A stretch of 64,000 bases of DNA from Streptomyces sp. NRRL S-87 (GTDB lineage: Bacteria > Actinomycetota > Actinomycetes > Streptomycetales > Streptomycetaceae), in NCBI RefSeq assembly GCF_000719335.1, contig NZ_JOGB01000027.1, forward strand, positions 62,001 through 126,000, read 5' to 3'. Below the pieces are notes generated by a model, which saw only the letters and a list, made by a program, of their open reading frames with translations, did no database searches and was not told the origin of the DNA. Below, piece by piece: positions 53,238-62,392 of this stretch; the first letter of the stretch is position 1; each line of letters begins with the position of its first letter. The position numbers and the translations under genes are program-made.

Positions 53238-53891
53238 TCACCGCCCCCGGTACAGCAGCCGTCCGCCGAGGACCGTGGCGACGCAGGAGGCCGCGCCGCG
53301 GGTGAGGAGCGCCGGCTCGTCGGGGGCGTCGAAGACCGCGAAGTCGGCCGGGGCGCCGAGCGCGAGGGGGACGTGCACGGCCGCCGCGAGGGATCCGGCC
53401 GCGGCGAGCGGGTCCAGGTCCGCGGCCGACTCCGTGCGGTCCCCGGGGTCCGCCGCGGGGGCGGCCGGGCGCAGGCCCAGCCGGGCCGCCGGGGCGGTCA
53501 GCGCCGGGTCACCGGGCGGCAGGGCCACCGCCGTGGTGCCGTGCCGCAGCATCTGCTGGAGCCCGCGGCGCACGCTGCCCGCCATCCGCGCGGCGTCCGG
53601 GGCCAGGTCCGCGAGCGCCCGCGGTCCCAGCACCTCCGCGCCCAGCAGCGCGTACTCCCGCGGGTCCGGGAAGTAGCAGCGGGTCAGCAGCCACGCCGCG
53701 CGCGGCTGCCGCAGGCCCGGGGTGAGGACCCCGGGCCACTCCCGTATTCGGGCGGTGGGATAGGCCTCGGCCAGCTCCGCCTGCGGCCCGATCGCGGCGA
53801 TCCGGTCGGCCTCGACCAGCAGCGCGCCGCCCGCCAGCGGGGCGGCAGCGCCCCCGGGCAGCACCAGCGGGGCCGCATGCAGCGTGCGCAC
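53238..53891 (-). CDS. Truncated amidohydrolase-like protein next to mqnC
   Basis: 217 residues. It has the start and end of an imidazolonepropionase-like amidohydrolase: an N-terminal beta part (LVEADRIAAIGPQAELAEAYP, then WPGVLTPGL) and a C-terminal part (LGAPADFAVFDAPDEPALL to ATVLGGRLLYRGR). In active members the first beta strand ends with PG-x-x-x-H-x-H; here it reads TPGLRQPRAAW, and most of the metal-binding barrel is missing. GTG 53891 lies 9 bases after the mqnC stop, so the two are one operon. It is probably catalytically inactive; a structural or regulatory partner of the futalosine pathway is a guess. Confidence 0.7.
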   Translation of the reverse strand: MRTLHAAPLVLPGGAAAPLAGGALLVEADRIAAIGPQAELAEAYPTARIREWPGVLTPGLRQPRAAWLLTRCYFPDPREYALLGAEVLGPRALADLAPDAARMAGSVRRGLQQMLRHGTTAVALPPGDPALTAPAARLGLRPAAPAADPGDRTESAADLDPLAAAGSLAAAVHVPLALGAPADFAVFDAPDEPALLTRGAASCVATVLGGRLLYRGR

Positions 53892-53900
53892 GGCCGCGGC

Positions 53901-55100
53901 TCAGTTCGCGTCGAGGAGCTTCAGCTCGGGGTGGGCGGTGCCCCCCTCGAGCGCGGTGGAGGAGATGTGCGAGACGACGCGGTCGTCGACCGGGTCGTTC
54001 GCCGGGTCGTCGTGGACGACGACGTGCTCGTACGTCGTGGTGCGCTGGGCCGGGACGCGGTCCGCCTTGCGGATCAGGTCCATGAGCTCCTGGCGGTTGG
54101 AGCGGTGCTTCGCACCGGCCGAGGAGACCACGTTCTCCTCCAGCATGACCGAGCCCAGGTCGTCCGCGCCGTAGTGCAGGGACAGCTGGCCGGCCTCCTT
54201 GCCGACGGTCAGCCAGGAGCCCTGGATGTGCGCGACGTTGTCGAAGAACAGCCGGGCGATGGCGATCGTCCGCAGGTACTCGAAGATCGTCGCCTGGGTG
54301 CGGCCCTTGAGGTGGTTGTTCTCGGGCTGGTACGTGTACGGGATGAAGGCCCGGAAGCCACCCGTCCGGTCCTGCACGTCACGGATCATGCGCATGTGCT
54401 CGATGCGCTCGGCGTTCGTCTCGCCCGTGCCCATGAGCATGGTGGAGGTGGACTCCACGCCCAGGCCGTGGGCGATCTCCATGATCTCCAGCCAGCGCTC
54501 ACCGGACTCCTTCAACGGCGCGATCGCCTTGCGCGGCCGCTCGGGGAGCAGTTCGGCGCCCGCGCCCGCGAAGGAGTCCAGGCCGGCCGCGTGGATCCGC
54601 TTGATCGCCTCCTCGGCGCTCACGCCGGAGATGCGGGCCATGTGCTCGACCTCGGACGCGCCGAGGGAGTGGATGACCAGCTGCGGGAAGTCCTTCTTGA
54701 TGGCGGCGAAGTGCTGCTCGTAGTACTCCACGCCGAAGTCCGGGTGGTGGCCGCCCTGGAACATGATCTGCGTGCCGCCCAGCTCCACGGTCTCCGCGCA
54801 GCGGCGCAGGATGTCGTCGAGGTCGCGGGTCCAGCCCTTCTTCGTGTCCTTGGGGGCCGCGTAGAAGGCGCAGAACTTGCAGGCGGTGACGCAGACGTTC
54901 GTGTAGTTGATGTTCCGCTCGATGATGTACGTCGCGATGTGCTCGGTACCCGCGTAGCGGCGGCGGCGGACGGTGTCCGCGGCCGAGCCGAGGGCGTGCA
55001 GCGGCGCGTGCCGGTAGAGGTCCAGCGCCTCCTCGGCGGAGATCCGACCCCCCTCGGCGGCGCGGTCGAGGACAGACTGGAGAGCGGCCTGGTCGGTCAC
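53901..55100 (-). CDS. mqnC: Cyclic dehypoxanthinylfutalosine synthase
   Basis: 399-residue radical-SAM enzyme of the futalosine menaquinone pathway, cyclising dehypoxanthine futalosine. The cluster motif C70-x3-C74-x2-C77 is in CVTACKFCAFY; GGTQIMFQGGHHPDFGVEYYE, GAGAELLPERPR and STSTMLMGTGET are family stretches. GTG 55100 is the start. It shows that this organism makes menaquinone by the futalosine route rather than through MenF-MenB. Confidence 0.95.
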   Translation of the reverse strand: MTDQAALQSVLDRAAEGGRISAEEALDLYRHAPLHALGSAADTVRRRRYAGTEHIATYIIERNINYTNVCVTACKFCAFYAAPKDTKKGWTRDLDDILRRCAETVELGGTQIMFQGGHHPDFGVEYYEQHFAAIKKDFPQLVIHSLGASEVEHMARISGVSAEEAIKRIHAAGLDSFAGAGAELLPERPRKAIAPLKESGERWLEIMEIAHGLGVESTSTMLMGTGETNAERIEHMRMIRDVQDRTGGFRAFIPYTYQPENNHLKGRTQATIFEYLRTIAIARLFFDNVAHIQGSWLTVGKEAGQLSLHYGADDLGSVMLEENVVSSAGAKHRSNRQELMDLIRKADRVPAQRTTTYEHVVVHDDPANDPVDDRVVSHISSTALEGGTAHPELKLLDAN

Positions 55101-55184
55101 CGGTGCCTCACCTTTCGGTGGTGTCAGGAGCTGTCAAGAGGTACGGACCGATCCAGCCTACGCCAGCCCCCCGGGCCGGTTCCG

Positions 55185-57110
55185 TCAGCCCTGCCTGGTC
55201 AGGTCGCCCTCCGGGTTGCCGGCCGCCGCGTCGCCCGAGGCGTAGTGCAGCGTGCCGTCCGCGTTGAGGGTGAAGCGCTCGTTCGGGGAGCCGTCGGCGC
55301 ACACGCCCGGGTGCGGATTGGGGCCGCCGCTGGTGTCGAGCACCAGCGAGCGGTCCGTGGCCTTCGCCAGCTTCCAGTCGCCGCTGCAGTCGTAGCGGGT
55401 GCCGAGCAGGTCCATCACGGACCTGTCGCGGCCCACGAACTCGCCGGTGCGACCCGCCTTGATGGTGATCTCGAACTGCACCGGCACGCCGAGGTTCCTG
55501 GTCTTCACCGTGCCCTTCCAGGTGCCGGTGAGGGCCGCCGGAACGGTGTCCCGGCCGGCGGCGCCGGTGTCGGGGGAGGACGTGCCCGGGCCCGCGGTGC
55601 GGGTGTCCGGGGTGCCGTCGCCGTCGTCGTCGGAGCCGCTCGGGCCGCGGGTGCCCGGCGTGGCACCCGGCCTCGACGCGTCGGAGCCGCTCGCGGAGTC
55701 GTGCCGCGCTCCCCGGCCCGGCAGCAGGTCCATGGCGTACAGCCCGCCCAGGCCCACCGCGGCCAGCGCGGCCGCCACCGCCAGGGTCACGGTGCAGCTG
55801 ACCCGCCGTCCGGCCCGTGCCGAGACCGTCAGCCCGCCGGCCCCCTCGGCGGCGCCCCCCGCCGTCCCCGCGGAGTCCGCGGAGCCGCCCGCACCGCCGG
55901 CCGTCCGCGGGCCGGGGACGCCGGTCGCGGTGGCCGGGTACGCCGGGCCGTACGAGGCGTCCGGCGGCCCGTACGCCCCGCCTGCCGCCACCGCACCGGC
56001 CCCGGAGCCGTACGGGCCGGCGCCGGCGAGCGGGGTCCCCGCGGGGTCGGGGGTCCCGGTGCCCCCGGTCCCGGTCGCCGTGGCGTGCCGGGCCGCGCTG
56101 CCGTGGGCGCTCCCCGCCCCGTACGCGGCCGCGGAGCCCGTCGCGAACGGTGCCCCGGCGGTGGGCGCCGGGCCCGCGGTGTGCGCCGGGCCCGCGGGTT
56201 CCGCCGGGCCCGCCTCCAGGTCCAGCAGCCGGACCGCCGTCCGCGAGACCTCCTCGACCAGCGCCGGCGGCAGCCATCCCGCCACGTAGCCGGCCGCCGC
56301 CCCGCCCGGGGCCAGCGCCGCCGACAGCTCCGCGGGCGCGGGCCGGGCGGCCGGGTCCTTGGCCAGGCAGGCCGCCACCAGCTCGCGCAGCCCGCCCGCC
56401 CCCGGCACCCGGCCCAGCTCCGGCTCCTCGTGCACCACCTTGTAGAGGAGCGTGGCCGAGTTGTCGCCGGTGTACGGCGGCTCGCCCGTGGCCGCGTACG
56501 CCAGGACCGCGCCCAGCGAGAACACGTCCGCGGCCGCCGTCGTCCCCCTGCCCAGGATCTGCTCCGGCGCCATGTAGCCCGGCGAGCCGATCGAGACCCC
56601 GGTGGAGGTGAGGGAGGCCGTGCCGTCCGAGGCGCGGGCGATGCCGAAGTCGATGAGGCGCGGCCCGTCCAGGGTCAGCATCACGTTCGAGGGCTTCACG
56701 TCCCGGTGCACCAGCCCGAGCCCGTGCACCGCCGCCAGCGCCTCGGCCAGCCCCGCGCCCAGGGCCCGTACGCAGGCCTCCGGCAGCGGGCCGTGCGCGG
56801 CCACCGCGCGGTCCAGCGAGGGCCCGGCCACGTAGCCGGTCGCCACCCACGGCACGGCCGCCTCGGGGTCGGCGTCGAGGACCGGGGCCGTCCAGTCGCC
56901 GCCCACCCGGCGGGCGGCCGCGACCTCCCGGCGGAAGCGGGTGCGGAACTCCTCGTCGAGGGCGAAGTGCGGATGCACGATCTTGATCGCCACCGTCCGG
57001 CCGCCCGCGCTGCGGCCGAGGTAGACGCGGCCCATGCCGCCCGCCCCGAGCCTGCCGAGCAGCCGGTACCCGCCGATGTTCCGCGGTTCGTCCGCGTCGA
57101 GCGGATGCAT
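55185..57110 (-). CDS. Membrane Ser/Thr protein kinase with extracytoplasmic domain
   Basis: 641 residues. The kinase domain (about 14-275) has GAGGMG, K43 in TVAIKIV, HRDVKPSN with D137, DFG at about 154 and GSPGYMAPEQ. A long Ala/Gly/Pro/Thr linker (about 300-440) precedes one transmembrane helix (VTLAVAAALAAVGLGGLYAM), an acidic linker and a C-terminal external domain of about 100 residues (LTGTWKGTVKTRNLGVPVQFEI to NADGTLHYAS) with two cysteines, perhaps disulfide-linked. The external part has no PASTA repeats. ATG 57110 has GGGGAGG upstream. Substrates cannot be inferred. Confidence 0.92.
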   Translation of the reverse strand: MHPLDADEPRNIGGYRLLGRLGAGGMGRVYLGRSAGGRTVAIKIVHPHFALDEEFRTRFRREVAAARRVGGDWTAPVLDADPEAAVPWVATGYVAGPSLDRAVAAHGPLPEACVRALGAGLAEALAAVHGLGLVHRDVKPSNVMLTLDGPRLIDFGIARASDGTASLTSTGVSIGSPGYMAPEQILGRGTTAAADVFSLGAVLAYAATGEPPYTGDNSATLLYKVVHEEPELGRVPGAGGLRELVAACLAKDPAARPAPAELSAALAPGGAAAGYVAGWLPPALVEEVSRTAVRLLDLEAGPAEPAGPAHTAGPAPTAGAPFATGSAAAYGAGSAHGSAARHATATGTGGTGTPDPAGTPLAGAGPYGSGAGAVAAGGAYGPPDASYGPAYPATATGVPGPRTAGGAGGSADSAGTAGGAAEGAGGLTVSARAGRRVSCTVTLAVAAALAAVGLGGLYAMDLLPGRGARHDSASGSDASRPGATPGTRGPSGSDDDGDGTPDTRTAGPGTSSPDTGAAGRDTVPAALTGTWKGTVKTRNLGVPVQFEITIKAGRTGEFVGRDRSVMDLLGTRYDCSGDWKLAKATDRSLVLDTSGGPNPHPGVCADGSPNERFTLNADGTLHYASGDAAAGNPEGDLTRQG

Positions 57111-57325
57111 GCGCGCCTCCCCTGCCTGTCCCGTCGGGCCTGCCACGGCCCCCGTGACGTCCGTCCCCCTGACGCGAGCACCCTAGCCGTGCCCGGCCCC
57201 CGCTTCCCCACGGCCGCGGCCACGGCCACCCGCGGCGCCGGCCCCCGGCCGCTTCCTCACATGAACGGCACATCCGATGAACACCGGATTAAGCGGATCT
57301 TGCCGGAGCGTGCGACCGTGTCCAG

Positions 57326-58459
57326 ATGATCCACCGCGCCACGCCCCGTCCGACCGAGCCGCACCGCCCGATATCCCACGGGTCCGCGACGACCCGTGCG
57401 GGCGCCGCGTCCAGCGGGTCCGGCGCGCGCAGACGGATCGCCGCAGCGGTCGGGGCCGCAGCCCTCGCCGCGCTCCTGGCCGCCGGCTGCGGCGGCCCCG
57501 GCGCCCCGGTCAGCTTCGACGCCCCGAGCCCCTCGGCCGGCGCCCCGTCCGGCTCGCCGGGCACGGGCAAGCGGCAGCAGCGGGTCTCCCTCTCGGAGCG
57601 GCTGACGCAGCTGCCCACGGGGCCGCGCGCCGAGTTCCGCGAGGAGAGCCGGCTCGCCGACGGCACCACCATCGGCGTGACGACGTACACAGGACCGAAG
57701 TCGGGGTTCACGGGCCAGGTGTGGGTCTGGGCGCCGAAGCAGTACTTCGACCCGAAGTACGCCAACAGCGGCTTCCCCGTGCTGATCGCCCTGCCCGGCA
57801 GCTACGGCTACCCCCGCAACTACTGGATCGGTGCGGGCCTCGGGCTGCAGCGCAGCATCGCGCGCTGGTCGCAGGAGGGGAAGGGCCTGCCCTTCATCGT
57901 GGTGATGCCGGTGCTGAACCCGAACAAGAAGCACTACTACGACGGCAGCGACATCCCGGACCAGCCCAGGATGGGCACCTGGATGACGGAGGACGTGCCC
58001 GATCTCGTCCGGGCCAATTTCCGGACGTTCAAGACCCGGGACGGCTGGGCCTTCATGGGGTCGTCCTCGGGCGGATTCGTGGCCCTGAAGTCGGTGCTGC
58101 AGTACCCGGAGAAATTCAAGGCCGTGATCGCCTCCGGTCCGGACATCGTCCCCGACTCACCCTTGTGGGAGGGGTACGAGGATGAACGGGAAGCGAACAA
58201 TCCGGAGCGGCTCGCCCCGCAGCTGATCGCCAATGGCGGACCCGACGTGTATCTGGCGTTCCAGGTGGGCTCGAAGGAGCACGGAACACTTCAGAAGGTG
58301 CAGAATTTCATCGACAATTTCGGCAAAGGTCCGGTCAAAACCCGCTTGCAGATCATCCAGGGCGGCGACCACAACGCCCGCACCTACATCGAGGGCATGA
58401 ACGAGGGCACGATGAAGTGGATCAGCGACGTCCTCCAGCCCCCGATCCCGGCCTCCTGA
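57326..58459 (+). CDS. Lipoprotein esterase of the esterase-D/mycolyltransferase-like fold
   Basis: 377 residues. A lipobox (LLAAGC, lipidated C55) follows an unusually long 50-residue N-terminal region. The alpha/beta-hydrolase (PF00756-like) domain starts near 105 with TVTYTG-like sequence (GVTTYTGPKSGFTGQVWVWAPKQYF); the nucleophile elbow GSSSGG places S247 as nucleophile, and GGDHNARTY gives the likely His. In streptomycetes such proteins are secreted esterases or acyltransferases of unknown target. No clear ribosome site is seen; an ATG is used. Repeats follow the stop. Confidence 0.85.
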   Translation: MIHRATPRPTEPHRPISHGSATTRAGAASSGSGARRRIAAAVGAAALAALLAAGCGGPGAPVSFDAPSPSAGAPSGSPGTGKRQQRVSLSERLTQLPTGPRAEFREESRLADGTTIGVTTYTGPKSGFTGQVWVWAPKQYFDPKYANSGFPVLIALPGSYGYPRNYWIGAGLGLQRSIARWSQEGKGLPFIVVMPVLNPNKKHYYDGSDIPDQPRMGTWMTEDVPDLVRANFRTFKTRDGWAFMGSSSGGFVALKSVLQYPEKFKAVIASGPDIVPDSPLWEGYEDEREANNPERLAPQLIANGGPDVYLAFQVGSKEHGTLQKVQNFIDNFGKGPVKTRLQIIQGGDHNARTYIEGMNEGTMKWISDVLQPPIPAS

Positions 58460-58460
58460 G

Positions 58461-58515
58461 CGGTCCCGAGTCGGTCCCGAGTCGGCCCGGGGCGGGCCGT
58501 CGGGCGGGCCGTCGG
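58461..58515 (+). repeat. Short tandem repeats after esterase stop
   Basis: Two copies of an 11-base unit (58461-58471, 58472-58482) and two copies of a 12-base unit (58492-58503, 58504-58515) occupy the start of the gap between the esterase stop and the convergent mqnA. No gene is present in this gap. Confidence 0.85.
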
Positions 58516-58550
58516 GGCGGTCCCCCGGGGCGGGCCGCCCCGGCCCTCCG

Positions 58551-58569
58551 GGCCCTCTCGACGAGGGCC
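58551..58569 (-). terminator. Hairpin downstream of mqnA
   Basis: GGCCCTC (58551-58557) pairs with GAGGGCC (58563-58569) around TCGAC, 15 bases beyond the mqnA stop. Confidence 0.5.
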
Positions 58570-58583
58570 TGAGGGCGGCCGGA

Positions 58584-59426
<843 letters not shown>

Positions 59427-59560
59427 CTAGCCGCCGGTGTTCGTCAGCATCGGACAGGGGTGTCAAACGTCCGGGTGACGTGATCTTTCCCTCTACCCCT
59501 GCGCGCACTCTGCGTGCTAGGCTCGACGCAAGTTGCAGTTTGGTTTCCCTTGCAGTACAG

Positions 59561-59589
59561 AGCCTGCGGAGCATGTGACCCCGCAGGCT
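59561..59589 (+). promoter_or_regulatory. Terminator-like hairpin inside the cold-shock gene leader
   Basis: AGCCTGCGG (59561-59569) pairs perfectly with CCGCAGGCT (59581-59589) and is followed by TTTGTAGTTTT, the shape of an intrinsic terminator, but it lies about 65 bases before the start of the cold-shock protein. It could be a leader attenuator or temperature-responsive structure. A -10-like TAGGCT at 59518-59523 is upstream. Confidence 0.5.
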
Positions 59590-59654
59590 TTTGTAGTTTT
59601 CAGACTTCTTAGCAGGTTCTGGAGCAGGGCAACCCTTTGGCCCAAGGAGGGCTT

Positions 59655-59858
59655 ATGGCTACCGGAACCGTGAAGTGGTTCAACGCTGAAAAGGGCTTCG
59701 GCTTCATCGCCCAGGACGGCGGCGGCCCGGATGTCTTCGTCCACTACTCCGCGATCAACGCGTCTGGCTTCCGCTCCCTCGAGGAGAACCAGGTCGTGAA
59801 CTTCGACGTCACGCAGGGCCCGAAGGGCCCGCAGGCGGAGAACGTCACCCCGGCCTAA
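59655..59858 (+). CDS. Cold-shock domain protein
   Basis: 67-residue CspA-type RNA/DNA chaperone: one cold-shock domain with the RNP1-like KGFGFI and RNP2-like VFVHYSAI motifs and Trp in [12 protein letters not shown] 59655 is set by AAGGAGG at 59644-59650. The gene has an unusually A/T-rich leader of more than 100 bases with a hairpin, as expected for genes controlled through their 5' UTR. Confidence 0.95.
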   Translation: MATGTVKWFNAEKGFGFIAQDGGGPDVFVHYSAINASGFRSLEENQVVNFDVTQGPKGPQAENVTPA

Positions 59859-59902
59859 GTTGCCCGGGCCGACCGGATCGCGGTCGGGATTAGCAGTACC
59901 CA

Positions 59903-59942
59903 AGGAGCCCCGCCCTCGCACGAGCGAGGGGACGGGGCTCCT
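59903..59942 (+). terminator. Terminator after cold-shock gene
   Basis: AGGAGCCCCG/CGGGGCTCCT outer stem and CCCTCGC/GCGAGGG inner stem with a 2-base bulge and ACGA loop, followed by GCCTTT. Confidence 0.88.
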
Positions 59943-60031
59943 GCCTTTGGGGGCTCCGGTGCTCTTCGGGGCTCCGCCCGTTCGGGGCACCGGCCCGGGG
60001 GCCGCCCCGAAGGGCGGGCCCCCGGGAGGGG

Positions 60032-61762
60032 CTACGGCTTGGTGGCCGGCGGGGTGGCCGACGCCTCCGGATTCGGGTCCTTCTCCGGGTCGGCGTCCGC
60101 CGCCTTCCTGACCTCCAGGTCGAGCACCAGCTCGATGCCGTCGGGCGTGGTCAGCCGGAGCCGGTAGGTGCCCGGCTCGACGTCCTCGGCGAGGCGGACG
60201 GCCGGGAGGTCGACCCGCCCCGACGCGTCGGCCGGCTTCAGCTCCAGCTTGCGTACGGTCCGCCCGTCGCCGTCCTGGAAGTACGGGCCGGTCTCGGCCG
60301 GCACCCACTCCCCGGCCTTGTCCTTCGCCAGCAGGCCGGCGGTCACCACGGTCCCGGCGACGCCCTTGCCGTCGGCGTCCGCGGCCAGCACGCTCACCGA
60401 CTGCTTGAACTTCTCGTCGCCGACCTCGGCCACGAGCGCCTTGTCGGCGTCCTCGCCGGTGCGCACGAGCTTCCTGACGACCGGCGCCGGCTTCGGCGTG
60501 ACGGTGCCCGCGTACTTCACCGTGTACTCGTGCGTCGTCCCGTACACCGTGGCCCGCAGGGTGAAGGCGCCCGGCTTGTCGCCGGCCTTGTCGCCCGCCC
60601 TGAGGACCGGTGCGGTGGCGATGCCGGCCGCGTCGGTCTTCACGACCGCGTGCGTCTTGCCCGTACCGGCGAAGACCGTGCCGGAGGTGTCGCCCTCGAT
60701 CTCGAAGACCACGACCGCCTTCGCGGCCGCCTTGCCGTCGCTGAGCTTCGCCTTGGCCTGGGCCTTCTCCGTGAACTCGGAGCCCGCCTCGGCCTGCAGC
60801 GTGCCGTCGCCGAGCCGCTCCAGCCCGGCCACCGTGGGCTGCGGCTTCTCCGGCTTCGGCTTCTCCGGCTTGGGCTTCTCCGGCTTCGGCTTGGGCTTCG
60901 GCCTGGGCTGGGGCAGGGTCCGGTTCGGCGGGTCCGTGTACGGCGGCTGGGTCACGGGCGGGACCGTGTCGTTGGGCGGGACCGTGGCGGGCGGGTTCGT
61001 GACCCCGTCCACGCCGTTCTGGTACAGCCGCATCCATGCGAGCACCGTGTTCACGTACTCGCGCGAGCTGTTGTAGCTCAGGACGGCCCGGTCGAGGTCC
61101 TGGGCCCGCCGCAGGTCCTTGTCGCCGGCGCAGAGGTAGAGGCCGGCACCGAGGGCCGCGTCGTAGATGTTGTTGGGGTTGCGGGTGCCGTCCGCGTTGC
61201 CGTCGGCCCCCCACTGCGCCCAGGTGGACGGGATGAACTGCAGCGGCCCGACCGCCCGGTCGAACTGCCCGTCCCCGTCGAAGGCACCCTTGTCGGTGTC
61301 GAGGATCTTCGCGAAGCCGTTGCCGTCGAGGCGGGGGCCGCGGATCGGCCGCTCGGTCGATCCGTCCGCCTTCAGGCCGTAGGCGGAGGCGTGGACCGAC
61401 TCGACCCGGCCGATGCCGGCGACCAGCTGCCAGGGCAGGTGGCAGTTCGGCAGCGCGGCGCCCACGGCCAGTTCGGCCCGCTTGTACGCGTCCAGGGCGG
61501 TCGCGGGGATCCCGTTGTTCGACGTGCCGCCGGGGCCCGTGCCGCCGGCGGTCGGCGGCGCGGGGGCGGCGAGGTCGGGCAGGGTCAGCCGCGGGTTGCC
61601 GCGGTCGGTGGCCTGCGGGCTGTCCGGGGTCGGAGCGGACTCGCCCGCGTCGGCGGTCGGCGGGTTGCCGACGACCGCGGCCGTGGTCAGGCTGGCCGCC
61701 AGGGCGGCCGTGCACAGCACCTTGCGCGAGGTGCTGATGAGATGTCGGCGAAGAGGCTTCAC
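60032..61762 (-). CDS. Secreted lytic murein transglycosylase with C-terminal beta domains
   Basis: 576 residues, GTG start. A signal peptide (about 1-39) is followed by a Pro-rich stretch and an MltB-like SLT domain (about 85-265): the probable catalytic Glu is E121 in AGIGRVESVHASAYG, with AVGPLQFIPSTWAQWG and ALGAGLYLCAGDKDL typical of the family. A Pro/Thr linker and a Lys-Pro repeat (KPKPEKPKPEKP, about 292-316) lead into two beta-rich Ig-like domains (about 320-560). The repeat linker probably spans the wall. It cleaves glycan strands to 1,6-anhydro ends; the C-terminal domains' ligand is unknown. Confidence 0.9.
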   Translation of the reverse strand: MKPLRRHLISTSRKVLCTAALAASLTTAAVVGNPPTADAGESAPTPDSPQATDRGNPRLTLPDLAAPAPPTAGGTGPGGTSNNGIPATALDAYKRAELAVGAALPNCHLPWQLVAGIGRVESVHASAYGLKADGSTERPIRGPRLDGNGFAKILDTDKGAFDGDGQFDRAVGPLQFIPSTWAQWGADGNADGTRNPNNIYDAALGAGLYLCAGDKDLRRAQDLDRAVLSYNSSREYVNTVLAWMRLYQNGVDGVTNPPATVPPNDTVPPVTQPPYTDPPNRTLPQPRPKPKPKPEKPKPEKPKPEKPQPTVAGLERLGDGTLQAEAGSEFTEKAQAKAKLSDGKAAAKAVVVFEIEGDTSGTVFAGTGKTHAVVKTDAAGIATAPVLRAGDKAGDKPGAFTLRATVYGTTHEYTVKYAGTVTPKPAPVVRKLVRTGEDADKALVAEVGDEKFKQSVSVLAADADGKGVAGTVVTAGLLAKDKAGEWVPAETGPYFQDGDGRTVRKLELKPADASGRVDLPAVRLAEDVEPGTYRLRLTTPDGIELVLDLEVRKAADADPEKDPNPEASATPPATKP

Positions 61763-62354
61763 AGTGCGGCGTTCCCCCCAAGGCGTGCGGGCCGAGTCAA
61801 GCCGTGAATATTCACTGTCTATCAGGTCTTCGCCCTCGACTCGCCGTCCCCCCTCACCTTTATGACGGACTGTTCACCTGCCCGTCCCGGTGCCCTTCAG
61901 GGCAATGGTGCATAGCGGGCATTTCAGGAGCCCTGGGCGGGCGTTGAGGTCCGTCGGAGCCCGACGGCCACCGCGGAGCGAAGACGACGACCCGCGCGCC
62001 CGGAGCACACCGATTTATCACTATTCTTCCCCTTCGGGGGTGTCGCGCGGGTGAACCGGGCGGGAAGACACGCGCTTTCGCGGCCGCGCCCGGCAACGAC
62101 CTGACGACACGTCACTGGGGTCTCCTCGCCTGCCCCCTCCACGGGACCGGTGGGAGAGCCGCCCTTGCGCACGCGCACCCGCAGCACCGCCCTCGCCGCC
62201 GCCCCCTCACTCTCGGCCGCCGCACCCCCGCGTCCGCCACCACCACCACCACCACGGGGGACGTGGACGCGGACGCGGACGCGGACGCACCACGGGACGC
62301 CGGGAAGCCCGGCGCCCTCCAACTACTGGGCCCCGTGCGGCGAGGCGTGACGCC
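61763..62354. other. Long intergenic region with low-complexity repeats
   Basis: About 590 bases between two minus-strand genes. It holds the transglycosylase promoter (an A/T-rich stretch near 61800-61870) and, at about 62225-62290, CCA and GCGGAC simple repeats. A plus-strand TTG at 62165 opens a signal-peptide-like sequence (RTRTRSTALAAA) that changes frame before the repeats; it could be a decayed secreted gene. No intact gene is supported. Confidence 0.5.
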
Positions 62355-62392
62355 CGTGCCCGGCGGGAGCCCTCACTCCCCCGCCGGGCACG
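62355..62392 (-). terminator. Hairpin overlapping the TAP-like gene stop
   Basis: 13-bp perfect arms at 62355-62367 and 62380-62392 enclose a 12-base loop that contains the stop codon (62373-62375). Confidence 0.65.

Noticed and set aside
53028..57329. A 1433-codon open frame on the plus strand
   Set aside because: It is antisense to Uma2, mqnC and the kinase. Its translation is Arg/Gly/Ala/Val rich with no domain, as expected for the mirror frame of high-G+C genes.
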